A DNA stretch of 64,000 nucleotides from Spirometra erinaceieuropaei (lineage: Eukaryota > Platyhelminthes > Cestoda > Diphyllobothriidea > Diphyllobothriidae), in assembly GCA_902702965.1 (NCBI GenBank), contig CACRXP010000145.1:260488-324487 (forward strand), written 5' to 3'. A model generated the notes under the pieces. That model was given only the letters and a program-made list of their open reading frames with translations. It searched no databases and was not told the DNA's origin. Shown here piece by piece: positions 1-11,145 of this stretch (positions are counted from its first letter, which is position 1; every line of letters begins with the position of its first letter). Made by a program: the position numbers and the translations under genes.

Positions 1-2
1 CG

Positions 3-2423
3 GGTATCCTGATCATGGGGGACTTTAACGCGCCCCATATTGACTGGAGCTCGACCCATGCAAATAGCTCAGAACAGACCTTCGATAGGAGTTTTCTGAA
101 CACGGCACTGAAGTTATTTCTCACTCAACACGTCATGTTACCAACTAGAGTACGCGAAGGCCAACAAGCCAACTGCCTTGATCTTGTCCTTACGAAGTCA
201 CAGGACAGCATTGACGAGGTGTCATGCCTACCCCCCTTAGGTAAAAGTGACCACGTCGTTCTTCTATGGGATTACTCGCTTTTTTCCATGCCCAAGAAAC
301 CCGTCACAATTAGAAGAAACCTTTGGCGCGGGGATTTCGACCAAATGAGGGCTGAACTTTTACGCATTGAGTGGGAGTCCATATTTGTTGGGAACATACT
401 CGAAGACTGGCAACGGTTCCGAGAAATTCTGCACGAGCTGATCGTAAACCACTGTCCGCTTACACGGAAGAGGTTAACTAACAGGCCTAGTTGACTTACG
501 CAAGCCTTGAAGAATGAAGTGAATAAAAAACGAAGGCTGTGGAAAAAATCGTTTTCTGACAGGTGTTCCATATCTATATGTGCGTACAAAGTTCAAAGAA
601 ATCGAGTCAAGGGCCTTATCCTCAAAACTAGAAGGGAATTCGGACGGGATCTCCTTGGCCGTGCCGCGCAGAACCCTAAATCATTCGACGGTTACATTAG
701 GCAGTGCACGCGGAACAAGGACCCAATACCCCTGCTAAGGACTGCTGAAGGCGAACATCTTACTGACGACAGGGCGAAAGCTGATCACCTTTCAGAATTC
801 CTTCGGTCTGTTTTTAGTAGCGAAACAGGATTCAACCCTTCGGCCCTTCAATCCTTCGAAGACACCCCAATTATAGAGACCGTTCAGTTCACTGAGGGTA
901 TAGTTCTGGCGGAGTTTCTGAGGCTAAAGGAATCCAAATCACCAGGTCCCGATGAGATTCCGGCGAAGATTTTGAAGGAACTCGCCGGTGAGTTGTCTAA
1001 GCCACTCTCCATGCTTTTCCATACATCCTTCGAGACCGGATCTCTGCCACCAGACTGGAAGTCGGCGTGGATTACGCCGCTGTAGAAGGGCGGAAGTCGG
1101 GTCTCTGCGAACAATTACGGACCTGTCAGCCTCACCTCCATTTGTTGTAAGATAATGGAGAAGATAATAAAGCAACAATTAATGCAGTTCCTTGAACAAA
1201 ACCATTTGCTTTCCGATTCTCAGCATGGATTCCTCAAAAGCAGATCCTGTGTGACAAACCTGCTCTACTGTCTGGAACACTGGACTAGGGCTGTTGATAG
1301 AGGAGATACGGTGCATGCCGTCTATATCGACTTTAAAAAGGCCTTCGATAGTGTGCCTCACCACCGCCTTCTATACAAACTTAGCCATGCAGAAGTGCGA
1401 GGTAAGCTTCTGATGTGGATTCGGAGCTTTTTAATCGGCCGCTCTCAAGCCATCCACGTCAGCGATCAACAATCCGCCGAGGTTGCCGTTAGGAGTGGTG
1501 TTCCCCAAGGCTCTGTTCTTGGCCTTACACTGTTCCTCGTATACGTCAATGACTGCGCAAACGAACTGAATTGCGATGTCGCAATGTTTGCCGATGACAT
1601 AAAGATCTGGAGTACCATACGAAGCGAAGTTGACGAGGCGCGACTGCAGACAAATCTGGACCACCTCGAGCAATGGTCGAAAGACCGGCTTCTACCGTTC
1701 AACGTAAACAAGAGTAACTTCCTACGCGTCGGCAGAACCAGTTCTCCTAACCACACGGTCTACCGTCTGACTGGCAAACCACTGCAAGAAGTCGACTCCC
1801 AGAAGGACTTGGGTGTATGGATCACCGGCTCGCTTAAGCCTTCACTGCAATGTTCAAAGGTGGCCAAGTCAGCGATGTCCATTCTATACCTCGTCAAACG
1901 GGCGTTCTCCTCCTTTGATGAAGACTGCTTCGCCGAGGTCTTTCAAACTTTCGTGCGACCGCATCTGGAGTTTGCTATCCAAGCATGGAGACCCTGGACC
2001 ACTAAAGACTTCGGCATACTCGAAAAAGTTCAACGGCGAGCAACGAAACTTGTATCTGGGCAGTGAACACTACCCTACGAAACACGATTAGCTAATCTTA
2101 CCCTCTGTCCTTAGAGTTACAGACAGCTACGTGGGGACCTGATACAAGCTTTCCGCATAGTGCGCAATCAGGGCTGCTGTCTCACATCAGGAGACTTCTT
2201 CGAGTTGGCGACTACGACTAACCTGAGAGGCCATCCACTCAAACTGAGTGTGACTGGTGCCCGGCTAGACACACGAAAGTTCGTCTTCTCCAACAGAGTG
2301 GTTGCAGCTTGGAATGCCTTGCCTGAGGATGTTGTTATGTCGGGATCCCCAGACACTTTTAAACGGAGGCTAGATCACCATAGGAGCGCGAACCACAATA
2401 ACGGCGGTCTACCGCCACCTTGA
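3..2423 (+). pseudogene. LINE endonuclease-reverse transcriptase ORF with four in-frame stops
   Basis: One reading frame runs from the window edge to the stop at 2421-2423, broken only by stop codons at 492-494, 1083-1085, 2064-2066 and 2112-2114 and by no frameshift. The endonuclease end shows GDFNAPHIDW at about 15-50. The reverse transcriptase shows SPGPDEIP (about 940), YIDFKKAFDSVPHHRL (about 1323), GVPQGSVLG (about 1498) and the catalytic FADD (about 1588). The C-terminal region continues through VFQTFVRPHLEFAIQAWRPW. The product would nick DNA and copy the element RNA at the nick (target-primed reverse transcription). The element is dead as read, but few changes separate it from an open frame, so it is the youngest-looking LINE copy here. 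Confidence 0.85.
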
Positions 2424-2744
2424 CAGCCAACATTGACAATTCAGTGTTGCGACGATGCTACTACCAACATTTAAGTAACATATATTTATGTAATTTAATA
2501 ATTTGGACCACGTCGCACACCGCTGCTCGCATTCACCACGATGTATGTAGACAAAAAATTTTACTTCTTTTCCCGTATCTTAAGTGTGCTTTAACTGTCC
2601 GCTGTATTTGACCAACAAAGCAAGTTATGTGCCTCTAAATTCTGTTAACGCATGGAATTATGTGTTTATTTGTACAGCTTTTGATATTCCCCTCGCATTT
2701 CTTTCATGTTAATTCCTTTCCATTTCCTCCATGTATATACTCTG

Positions 2745-2808
2745 CATGTAACCAATAGGGATTTCAAAGGTACACACCTACTTTCCCTGAAATATACTGA
2801 TACTGATT
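2745..2808 (+). repeat. Conserved LINE 3' tail, copy 1
   Basis: The end of the 3' untranslated region reads ccaataggg, then ttcaaagg, then a short C-rich gap and aatatactgatactgat. The same order of blocks ends the LINE copies at 11085-11145 (plus) and 7240-7330 (minus), although their coding parts are quite diverged. Such tails are what the element's reverse transcriptase recognises, so conservation is expected. Confidence 0.7.
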
Positions 2809-2810
2809 TT

Positions 2811-3256
2811 GTCAGTAACATACATAATTTACAGAATGCTGTTCTTGGAGTTGCGTGACTGAAACGTAGGAACTGTCAGTGGTGTTTGATAATGACAAAA
2901 TGAAATTACTGCCATCCGCATTAGCGTAAGGTGTGCGCAAATCGTTGGTTTTATATAGCAGCTCTGTTCTGCCCAGCTAAGTGATATTTTTCAAGCACAC
3001 ATTCAGCTGGTCTTTGTCTAAATGTCTCTTTGGAGTCCGCCATTACCACTTTCCCAGGAGGCCATTGCTATGCTCTAGTCGTAACGCTTAATTGGTGTCC
3101 CGGTTTACAACTCGCGATAGTCGGATCCCCAAGAGAGAACTCAAAAGCAAGGGGTGGATAACACGCGTCTATTGCTGAGCTCCTATTAGTCATATCTGAT
3201 GATAAAAACGCGGACACAGAATGTGCGAGGGCAGCCTGCAACTTTGCCAATCAGAT
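2811..3256. other. No recognised gene
   Basis: About 450 bases with only short chance ORFs. The stretch just left of 3257 could be old target sequence of the neighbouring LINE, but no clear target-site duplication was found. Confidence 0.5.
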
Positions 3257-5712
3257 CATAATAATAATTTTATTTAATGCCAGGTTACAGGCATTGTCAA
3301 GGGAAGCGTTAAACACAAAGCCGACCAGCAGTGAAAAAAAACTCCTGTGGAACAGGAATAAAAATATAGTTGATGGTGGTTTTTATGGTTTGGAGGGTTC
3401 AGGAGAAAAAACTGCTGACGGCAAACTTTTGACAGTCAAGAAGGGGGGATTGCACGGTATCGTTATCAGACGCCAATTCTTTTCATGAAGTTAGGGATAG
3501 TCAAAGTAGGGGCGTTGAAGAATAGCTGTCGCTGTTGGCTAACGAAGTTGTCCCTGGTGAGACCGGCCATAGTGTTCAGAGACTACAAACGCCATCGCTA
3601 CTGTACAGTCGATCAGTGGATTCAGAACCCAAAATTTGAGGAAGCTTTTCTAAATGCAAAAATCGAGTAATAGTTCTCTTAAATAAGGGACAATTTTGCA
3701 GATTTTTTTATATTCCTGTGTAGTATATTCCAAATAGCAATTGCATTTACAGAAAAAACCGACAATATTTAACAGTACGTGTCAGATGAAGAAATAAGAA
3801 GACCTCACGGTGGCTGTTACGTCGGGGGTGGATATGATGTCTTAAAGAGGTGAGTGGAATAAATGTGTATTAAATAAGAGTTTAAATATAAAAATAGTCC
3901 TTTTTGTAATCTACGGAACCATAAAGGATCAAGGCCCGTAAGCCGGCAACGTTCTTGGTAAGACAAATGTCGGTGTTCCGGGGTTAAAACTCTCTTGGTA
4001 AAAAGGTGTTGAACGGATTCTATTTTCTTCCGCTCAGTAGCACGCATGAGGCTAAATAAAAACGAACAGTATTCCAGACCAGGTCTAACGTACATGTTGT
4101 AAAAGCGCATTCTAATGTCTCTAGTTTTAAAGTTTCGGAGGATAAACCCCGGTCGTTCTACGTGTTTTGTAGACTATCAGGGCGCAGTGCTCCGAGAGAT
4201 TGAGACGCTTGCATTCTGATACGCCCAAATCCTTAATAATCCCAGGCACATTTACGGCGTGACCTTCAATACTTAGTTAAGGTTGGCGGTCGTCGCCAAC
4301 CACCATGACTGCGCACTTATGCCAAGAAAGAGAAAGGCGCCATGTGCGGTACCACTGGGCGAAAGCCTGTAGATCGCTCTTAAGGAGCTAAAGCACGATG
4401 TCACGATCTGCCGGCTTATATCGATATGCAACTTTAAGATCGTCGCATACATGAACGGCTTACCATTCTGAAATAAATCGGGTACATCATTAACGAAAAG
4501 ACAAAATAAAAGCGGGCCAAGTACACTACCCTGAATGACTCCATTCCTCACACATGGGGGGTTGGAGATAGTATTGAAAATATTAACTCGTTGTGTGCGA
4601 GTGCCCAAATAAGAGGATATGAAATTTAAAAGTTTGCCACCTATTCCGAAAGAGGACAGTTTCAGGAGAAGAAGAGCATTGTTAACACGATCAAAAGCCT
4701 TAGTAAAATCGAAATATACTGTGTAAAGTACAAAGCCACTGCCCCTAGATTAGAGAACATAGTCAAAGAAAGAAGGCTGGCAGGTGTCACAAGGCCGAGC
4801 TTTGAGGAATCCATGCTGAGCAGCTCTCAGTAGGTTATTCACTGTTAAGTGACACATCATCTTATCATTGATCAATGTCTCTAATATCTTCGAAACTGCG
4901 GGGAGGGTGTTTATTGGCCGAAAATCATCAAATGATTTAGATTTGCCGTGCTTAGGAATGGACAGAATGTGTGATTCCTTCCACAAGGTAGAATAGGTTT
5001 CACTTTCAAGAGCGAGATTAAATATCTTGCATAAGAGGGATAGGAAAATCGTATTTGCATCGGCTTTTAAAATGCTTACTGGGACACCATCAGGTCCTGG
5101 ACTATAAGATTGACGAAAAAGCCGAATCGCAACAGTCACATCCCACAGAGCGAATGTGATAGTTTCTAGAACCGCCCCGGTCAGTGGCTGGATTGTCGGA
5201 AGCGGAGTGGTCGAGTCTTCAATGAACGTTTTGGACAGGAAATCATTGAAGCTATCAGCGGTTAACTGGGCATCAACTATGGGATTTCAGAGAGCGTCTC
5301 GGAGGATGGGATGCTGCGTCTTTCGGCGAGTTCGTATTTTTCTAGAGAAAAGTTTCGAGACATTTAACGAATGATTTTCGCTAAACTGGTCCTCTTCGGC
5401 TAGCTGTTTTTCTTCAGACAATCTCTTAGCTCGATTAAAAAATATCACGAATCAAGGGCAGGACAGAAACATCGTTCTGAAAATGGAGTCTACGATAAAG
5501 TCTGCGCAATCTGCGACGAAAGGGTAAGGGTAGGAAAACCTCATCCCCAACATAAATAATTTTCTTACGGGGGACAAAACGAGAAATAAGCGGATCCAAA
5601 ATTACGTACAGTTTTGCAGTGCAAACATTTACATCCGAACTAAGGAAGAAATTAGTCCAGTCGTAGAAATTAAGGTGTGTTATTAATTCGGTTGAGCGAG
5701 TTGATCGGAAAT
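3257..5712 (-). mobile_element. Second CR1-like LINE, 5' truncated, minus strand
   Basis: A separate LINE family from copy 1. Reading down the minus strand from about 5712, it holds a linker after the endonuclease, a decayed reverse transcriptase ending at 3817, and about 550 bases of 3' untranslated region. It ends at 3257-3275 in attaaataaaattattatta, a microsatellite-like (ATT)n tail. The 5' edge abuts the gypsy element. The 3' limit is inferred from the tail; the coding part is certain. Confidence 0.7.
3817..5705 (-). pseudogene. Reverse transcriptase remnant of the second LINE
   Basis: Seen in pieces in shifting frames on the minus strand: a linker (FNDFLSKTF near 5240), SPGPDGVPVSILK near 5080, FDDFRPINTLPAVSKILE near 4900, QHGFLKARPCDT near 4815, YFDFTKAFDRV near 4715, GVIQGSVLGPLLF near 4540, and a catalytic box near 4450 that reads VCDD in one frame, so the usual F/Y-ADD is damaged. 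The C-terminal part has YVRPGLEYCSFLF near 4090, matching the thumb-like region of CR1 elements. At least two frameshifts, near 4690 and 4450. Not functional. Confidence 0.75.
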
Positions 5713-5714
5713 CG

Positions 5715-5860
5715 CTACTGGCCTGTTAGCACGTGAACTTGTCTGCTGACTCATCTGAGTGGCTGGGCGCCACTCAAATCCTGCCGGTGGCTGGCTCGAC
5801 CCTAACGTGCTCGCGCCGTGCTCGTATGTCGATAACATAGCATGTGCGCGCGCCGTTACA
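5715..5860 (-). repeat. Possible partial 3' LTR of the gypsy element
   Basis: On the minus strand a TG-initial sequence (tgtaacggcgcgcg) starts at 5860, preceded by a purine-rich run (aaaggcgggaag, about 5905) that could be the polypurine tract. The other end is missing, so it cannot be compared with a second LTR. Confidence 0.35.
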
Positions 5861-5861
5861 G

Positions 5862-7210
5862 CGGTAAGTGTACGAGTCAGTTAGAACGTCCTGTCGTCGC
5901 ACTTCCCGCCTTTGAGTTTGGAGGTACGACTTGAGCCGCGGATTCACTTGCTGTGGAACAGGTTGTGTTGCTTTTCAGCTCGGTCGTCTGAGCAGTTGAT
6001 GAGGCCACTCTGGAATCGGAACCGGGGACTCTTGCCTTGGTTTCGGCAGATCGAATGCGTTCAGTAATACGTCAGGTGTTCAATTTGGGTCTAGATTTGG
6101 TATGTCACTGCATTCGGTGTGCTTCAGATGACTGGCGTGGCGCACCCAAATGTCTTGTCCGCTCAGAATCTCATAGACAACATCACCGCACTTTCGGTGG
6201 ACTCGCCTGAGCGTCCGCGTCACCTGCTTGTTCCTGTAGCCTTTAACCAGCATCTTCTCGCCCGGATGGAAAATCTTTGCCTTGCTCGGTGACGGCGGTT
6301 GAATTGCCTTTCCATCGAAGTCGTGCGGACTGTTTCATGACCAACATCCGGTTGCCCCCTATCAGATGGTGTCGGGCGAATGGCCTCAAATGGTGGGCGA
6401 AGCCTCCTCTGCGTGAGAGACTCTGCAGAAGAGACGCCGTTTGGGGAATTCACGTTTGATGTTGCCGGGTAGTTTGTCAAAAATATCTCGAGAACTTCTC
6501 CCGTAGTCCCCTATCCTCTTGACTTCTGAAGAGCTAGCTTGAACGGACCCCCATAACGCTCAGCCTGGCTGGTGGACTGCGGGCGAAATGGTAGCGAACG
6601 TATATAACTAATGCCCAACAGCTTGTAGAAGCGGTCGAAGGCGGCTGAAGTTAATTGTCCCGCATTATCGCTCACCAACATCTCGGGACAAAAAGTTTGC
6701 TGAACAATCGCCGAAAACTGTTGATTTTGGCGCCGGCTGTCATATTTGCCCTGGGGGAAACTTCCGGACATTTTTTGTATGTGTCAACGGCGATAAGGAA
6801 GTTTGGCCATTTATAGGTTCAGCATAATCGATGTGAACCCTCGACCACAGGGCTTTTGGGACAGGCCATGCTTTGAGTGTGTTCTCCGCTGACGTCTTTG
6901 ATGCGAATGCACATTTGGTGCAGAAATAAGCTACCTGTTTCAGTTGTTGTTCCATGTGAAGCCAATACACATAGCTACGGGCAAGAACCTTTATACGCTC
7001 GATTCCCGCATGGCCAATATGAAACTTTCCGAGGACCCTTGTTTTCAGTTTCTGTAGCATTACGACAAGTTCGCAGAACAGGGGAAAATCAGCAACGGTG
7101 GACAATGAATGCTGTCGTTGACGGAACTGTTCTAGTTCTCCTGGAAGTTCTATGGCCACTGAGTGCGGTGGTACTTATTGACTTTCTTCAACAGTGGATG
7201 CTGTTACGTT
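5862..7210 (-). pseudogene. Gypsy integrase, frameshifted
   Basis: Integrase inserts the element cDNA into host DNA. The zinc-binding domain is at about 7020-6880 (His in IGHAGIERIKVLARSY, the Cys pair in CTKC). The catalytic core has its first Asp in VHIDYAEP (about 6835), the second in SDNAGQL (about 6675), and the Glu in QSTSQAERYGG (about 6565), so the D,D,E triad is still visible. The C-terminal domain continues in another frame at 6270-6080 (VKGYRNKQVTRTLRRVHRK, then SGQDIWVRHASHLKHTEC). There are frameshifts near 6770 and 6270 and stops at 6080-6082 and further down. Decayed. Confidence 0.8.
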
Positions 7211-7239
7211 GTTATTTAGACTTCCACAAAATTGACAGG

Positions 7240-7335
7240 AAGCGCATGAATGGACTCAGTCAATCAGTCAGTGTATCTGAGGAAAATAGGCTTACGCGTT
7301 TGAACTCCCTATTTGTACATAAAAATGATAAATAA
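7240..7335 (-). repeat. Conserved LINE 3' tail, copy 2
   Basis: Minus strand: acaaatagggagttcaaa, a pyrimidine-rich gap, then agatacactgactgattg. Block order matches the tails at 2745-2808 and 11085-11145. Confidence 0.65.
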
Positions 7336-7406
7336 GCAAAAATGTGAAGAAATTACAGCATTAATTGAATGCAGACACTGATTCACATAGGTCACTGGTC
7401 TCATGG

Positions 7407-8596
7407 CTAAAAAGTCACATAGTCCGCTTGTTGCTGTAGCATATGTCTGTCAGGCCGACATTTAAATGTCGCCACAGATTGAGACAAGACAACCGTCTCG
7501 GACAGGTTATTTCACGGTTCCACGACACGGTTAGATAAGAAATATTTTCTCACATTCAATCTATCCTGGGGCACACGTAGCTTGAAGGAATGTCCCCGGA
7601 GGTTAGTTGTTGTGGCGAGTTGGAAACAAGTCATCGCACCGAAGGACACAGTCCAAGCCACGCACGATACGGAAAGTTTGTATCAAGTCTCCGCGCAAAT
7701 GCCTAGAACTCAGAGGATAGAGAGTAAGGTTAGTTAAACGAATCTCGTATGGCAGTGCACTTTGACCTCTTATTAATGTTGTTGCTCGCCTCTGCACTCT
7801 TTTGAGCTGATTGTAATCCTGCTGCGTCCACCGTCTCCAGACCTGAATCGCATATTCGAGATGCAGCCTTACAAACGTTCCGAAGACTTTAGAGAAGCAT
7901 TCTTCAACGAAAACTGCGAATGCCCGCTTTATGGCATATAGCATTGAAGTTGCGGCTTTGGCCGCCTTACAACATTGTGTGAAAGGCTTTAGGCTGTCTG
8001 CAACACAGACTCCGAGATCCTTCTGCGTTTCTGCATCTCGAACTGGTATTCCGTTCAGATGGTATTGCCGCGAACTAGGGGTCTGATTGCCGAGGCGCAG
8101 TATGGTTCATTTGTTCAAATTGAAGGACGAGAGCCATCTACGAGACCACTCGTCCAATCGACAAAGATTTTCTTGGACGTTGGTCTCATCGGCAGCATTC
8201 TGGATGAGCTTCCAGATTTTTATGTCATCCGCAATCACAGCACTATCACAGACCAACCCATCTACACAATCATTGATGAACAAGAGAAAGAGGGTTGGTC
8301 CGAGCACCGAGCCTTGTGGGACTCCAGTCCCTGTGAATGTGCTCATTTATTGCTGTTTTTCTACGCAGACAATTTGGGAGCGGCCGAATAGGAAATTCTC
8401 GTTCCATTTGAGAAGTTGGCCGCCGATGCCCATTATTCTCAACGTGTGCAGTAGGCGCTGGTGCAGTACACTGTCGAACGCCTTCCGAAAATCAATATAG
8501 GCCACATGCACAATATGTTTTGCGTCCAGTGCTCTTGTCCAACTTTGCATTGTACCGGTCATCAACTCTACTAAGCACTTGTAAATATGAACCCTA
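7407..8596 (-). pseudogene. Reverse transcriptase remnant of LINE copy 2
   Basis: Minus-strand frame with YIDFRKAFDSVLHQRLLH (about 8490), GVPQGSVLGPTLFLLFINDC (about 8325) and a catalytic box reading IADD instead of FADD (about 8235). In-frame stops lie at 8347-8349 and 8107-8109. The frame resumes from about 7944 (FVRLHLEYAIQVWRRW), shifts near 7600, and ends at 7407-7409 after a further stop where the conserved Trp of VVExWN would be. The aspartate pair is intact but the protein is broken. Confidence 0.8.
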
Positions 8597-8859
8597 ATAG
8601 TGGACTGCATATGTCATGCGAAATACGTAGCAGTATTTGTCAGGCGCAAGAACCAACGTACAATTTCCATAGATCAAGAATACAAAAGTACGACGAAGAT
8701 GTACATCTATGTTCAGAGTCTATTCAACAAACTGAAGAAAATCGAACTGACCGCGACCCATTCGCCACCTGACTAAATTACGCTAACTGAAAATGGTTCC
8801 ACGGGCAGACATCAGACTCGGAAGTCACGTTGGACGGATCTCAGTCTATTCTCACATCT

Positions 8860-9350
8860 AAATGAAAGTAGGGGTGGGGGAACTCGATGTTCATTCGGGA
8901 TGGCATTAACTATATCAGGTATGGATATTCAAAAAAATAAGCACGGGCTGCGAAATACTTAGCCATAAACTGAAAGTTCCAAACAAACCAAACCTCCACA
9001 TTGCCGTCGTTTATAGACCTCAAGGACAGAAATAACTTCAATTGGTCACCGACGAATTCTTTCGTCAACGCCTTGCGATGGACATGGTAATCCGAAATGG
9101 ACAGCAATAGCGCAGTTTGGACTTCATCATTACAAGAGGTGACAGGTATATCCTTCGACTGATTTCTAGCACGCTCCTGGGCCGAAATGACGACTGCGCC
9201 CTTGATCGAATGTAAAGCTGTTTTTCTGTACCTGAAAATCGAATAGTAAAGGAGGGGAATATATGGAAGGATGCTACTCCAAAATTCGAATTTGGTTTGA
9301 AATTTTCGACTTCGGGGGAAGTTAATTTTACCCGGATATCTATCTACTGA
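8860..9350 (+). pseudogene. LINE endonuclease remnant of copy 3
   Basis: Pieces of the endonuclease can be read on the plus strand: FIRDGINYI near 8890, PNLHIAVVYRPQGQK near 8988 (the usual VVYRPP strand), LDFIITRGDRYI near 9118, and LLGRNDDCAL near 9170 where family members have a G-x-SDH motif. The Ser-Asp-His of that motif is changed (Asn-Asp-Asp) and several stops intervene, so no activity is expected. I assign it to copy 3 because strand, spacing and order fit. Confidence 0.55.
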
Positions 9351-9620
9351 ACGTCCTCACGGATCGTGGGTATTAGAAATCTGATTCGCCTTTATGACAG
9401 ATCCATCTTTGCAGACCTACACCAGGACTTGTGCGGGATAACCTATCTTCGTCCAATCTCCTCTCTGCAACAGCACTGAGAAATCCCCAAAACCTACGAA
9501 AGTCTGAGTCGTTTATCTGGTTGAAAATTAGTTTCATTCCTTTAAGAAAACCGTTTGAAACTTGTATACTCAGTGATTTTATTCGGAGGAATGCCCACAG
9601 AACAAAATGTTAAATGTCCG

Positions 9621-9695
9621 CCTCAGGCCGGAGGCGAACCCGGGCAATTGCCCAGTCAGAAGCCCGGCATTACCACTAGGCCAGCGACTCCCGCC
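9621..9695 (-). repeat. tRNA-like sequence (tRNA pseudogene or SINE head)
   Basis: On the minus strand there is a good A box (tggcctagtgg) and a B box-like ggttcgcctcc spaced as in a tRNA. The 5' seven bases do not pair with the 3' end, so a working tRNA is unlikely. It lies inside the linker of LINE copy 3 and probably inserted there later. Confidence 0.5.
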
Positions 9696-9839
9696 AGCCT
9701 AGTCAAAACAAGTGATTGATCATGTATTACACATTATATTAATGAGTGCCGTGTTGGATGTTTTGCTATGAGACAAATGCTCCTCAAAGGGGCAAAAGTC
9801 TAGTGACGTTGGGGTATGTCACATACGACGATACGGGTT

Positions 9840-10966
9840 TTGAGGTCGATGTCGCGTACACCAATTTCCGCAAAGCACTCGACACTGTCCCGCACCAACA
9901 CCTTTTTCACAAATTGAGCGCCATCGGTATCCGGAGGAGATCTTCTGAACTGGATAAGGGCGTTTCTGGTTGGTCGGAAACAATGTGTCTGTCTCGGAGA
10001 TGATATGTCAGACCGGGTGAACGTGACTGGTGCTGTGCCTCAAGGCCCAGTTCTCGGCGGCTTCTTTTCATCCTCTATGCTAGTGACAGACTTCAAGAAC
10101 ACGACTGCGGCAGAGTAATGTTCGCCGACGACGTTACGCTCTGGCAAGTCATTAAGGGTCCGAATTATCTGAGATCCCTTCTAAATAATCTGCACCGACT
10201 GCAAGCGTGGTTGGAGAAATGGATTCTATATTTCAATGTGGAGAAGTGTGCCGTCCTTCATCTGCGCCCAACCAACTCTCATTCAAATGAGAGCCTGAGG
10301 ACACATTACCCCAAAGACATTACACTTCCCGCAGAATCTTCACAGAAGGATCTCGGGGTTTGGATACAGAACAATCTGAAACCAACACTGCAGTGCAGCA
10401 AGGCTGCGAGCAACGCCATTGGAGTGCTGCATGCAATCAAAAGTCCGTTCGTAACCTTTGACAAAGACCATTTTAGGAGAGGTTACGGCACCTTTGTTCG
10501 GCCCCACTTTGAATATGGCATACAGGTGTGGCGGCCATGGCTAGAAAAGGACCAAACATGCCTTGAAAGAGTACAATGTCGTGCAACGAAGTTGGTGAAC
10601 GGTTTAAAAAACCAATCATACAGAGAAAGACTGAATTGTCTTAATTTATTCCCCCTGTGTTACAGGCAGCAAAGAGGTAATCTTATCCTCGTCCACAAGA
10701 TAATACATGGCCTTGAGCATGGACTTAGCTTTGAGGACATGTTTCAGTGGCACCTTCCACCCAATCTTCGTGGTCACTGGACGAATCTACGGTCAAAAAT
10801 ATCCAGGCTGAATCATCGTTCTGATTTTTTCACGCAGAGGGTAGTCGAGAAATGGAACGATCTCCCCCAGTCAGTCGTGGAGACGACGTCTCTGCAACTC
10901 TTCAAGAAACGCTTGGATGATTATTTGTGTCCCATGTTTTCTCTTGACAGTCTGAACCTGATCTAA
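9840..10966 (+). pseudogene. Reverse transcriptase remnant of LINE copy 3
   Basis: Starts as VDVAYTNFRKALDTVPHQHL near 9845. Two compensating frameshifts near 9935 and 10065 bracket a segment read in another frame (FLVGRKQCVCLGDD, then GAVPQGPVLGG). The main frame resumes before the catalytic FADD at 10118 and stays open for 282 residues to the stop at 10964-10966, including KDLGVWIQNNLKPTLQCSK and FVRPHFEYGIQVWRPW. The C-terminal half is therefore unusually well preserved for a dead copy. Confidence 0.8.
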
Positions 10967-11084
10967 ATACCATCCGATCCCCGGATTTTTTTGATCTCAA
11001 ACAACGCCACTCAAATGAATCAAGTGCTGTTGTAATAGCGAATATTTTCATTGTTCGTGTACAGTTGTATCTAACGAGCTCAGA

Positions 11085-11145
11085 TGTAATCAATAGGGTT
11101 TTCAAAGGTTTTCCTATTGTCCTTTCCAAATAAACAGAATAAACT
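11085..11145 (+). repeat. Conserved LINE 3' tail, copy 3
   Basis: Reads caatagggttttcaaagg, then a pyrimidine-rich gap and aataaacagaataaactga. Same block order as the other two tails, with a more diverged terminal repeat. Confidence 0.65.

Larger units (their letters stand above)
1..2810 (+). mobile_element. CR1/Jockey-type non-LTR retrotransposon (LINE copy 1), cut by the window start
   Basis: A LINE whose 5' part lies outside the window. It holds the C-terminal part of an apurinic-type endonuclease, a full reverse transcriptase and a 3' untranslated region of about 390 bases. The element ends near 2808 in a short tandem-like tail (tactgatactgat) rather than poly-A, as in CR1-like elements. 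The same tail is found on two other copies in this window (7240-7330 minus, 11085-11145 plus), which fixes the 3' end. The clade name (CR1/Jockey group) is inferred from motifs; I could not place it in a named family. Confidence 0.85.
5715..7215 (-). mobile_element. Ty3/gypsy LTR retrotransposon, integrase end and partial LTR
   Basis: Minus-strand fragment with the integrase zinc-binding domain, catalytic core and C-terminal domain, then a possible start of the 3' LTR. Everything 5' of integrase is absent, and at about 7215-7240 it meets the 3' tail of a LINE. At about 5712 it meets the 5'-truncated second LINE. It is probably a gypsy copy broken by later LINE insertions, but the missing halves were not found on the far sides. 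Confidence 0.75.
7240..8610 (-). mobile_element. CR1/Jockey-type LINE copy 2, 5' truncated, minus strand
   Basis: Same family as the LINE at 1-2810: the reverse transcriptase is colinear with it and the 3' end (about 7330-7240) shows the shared tail, here ending gatacactgactgattgactga. It starts inside the reverse transcriptase at about 8590, the usual outcome of incomplete target-primed reverse transcription. The element lies against the gypsy integrase fragment. Confidence 0.8.
8850..11145 (+). mobile_element. CR1/Jockey-type LINE copy 3, interrupted by a tRNA-like sequence
   Basis: Plus-strand element with endonuclease remnants at 8850-9350, a degraded linker, and the reverse transcriptase at about 9840-10966. 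Its 3' untranslated region ends at about 11145 in the family tail. A tRNA-like sequence sits in the linker (9621-9695). More diverged from copy 1 than copy 2 is. Confidence 0.7.
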
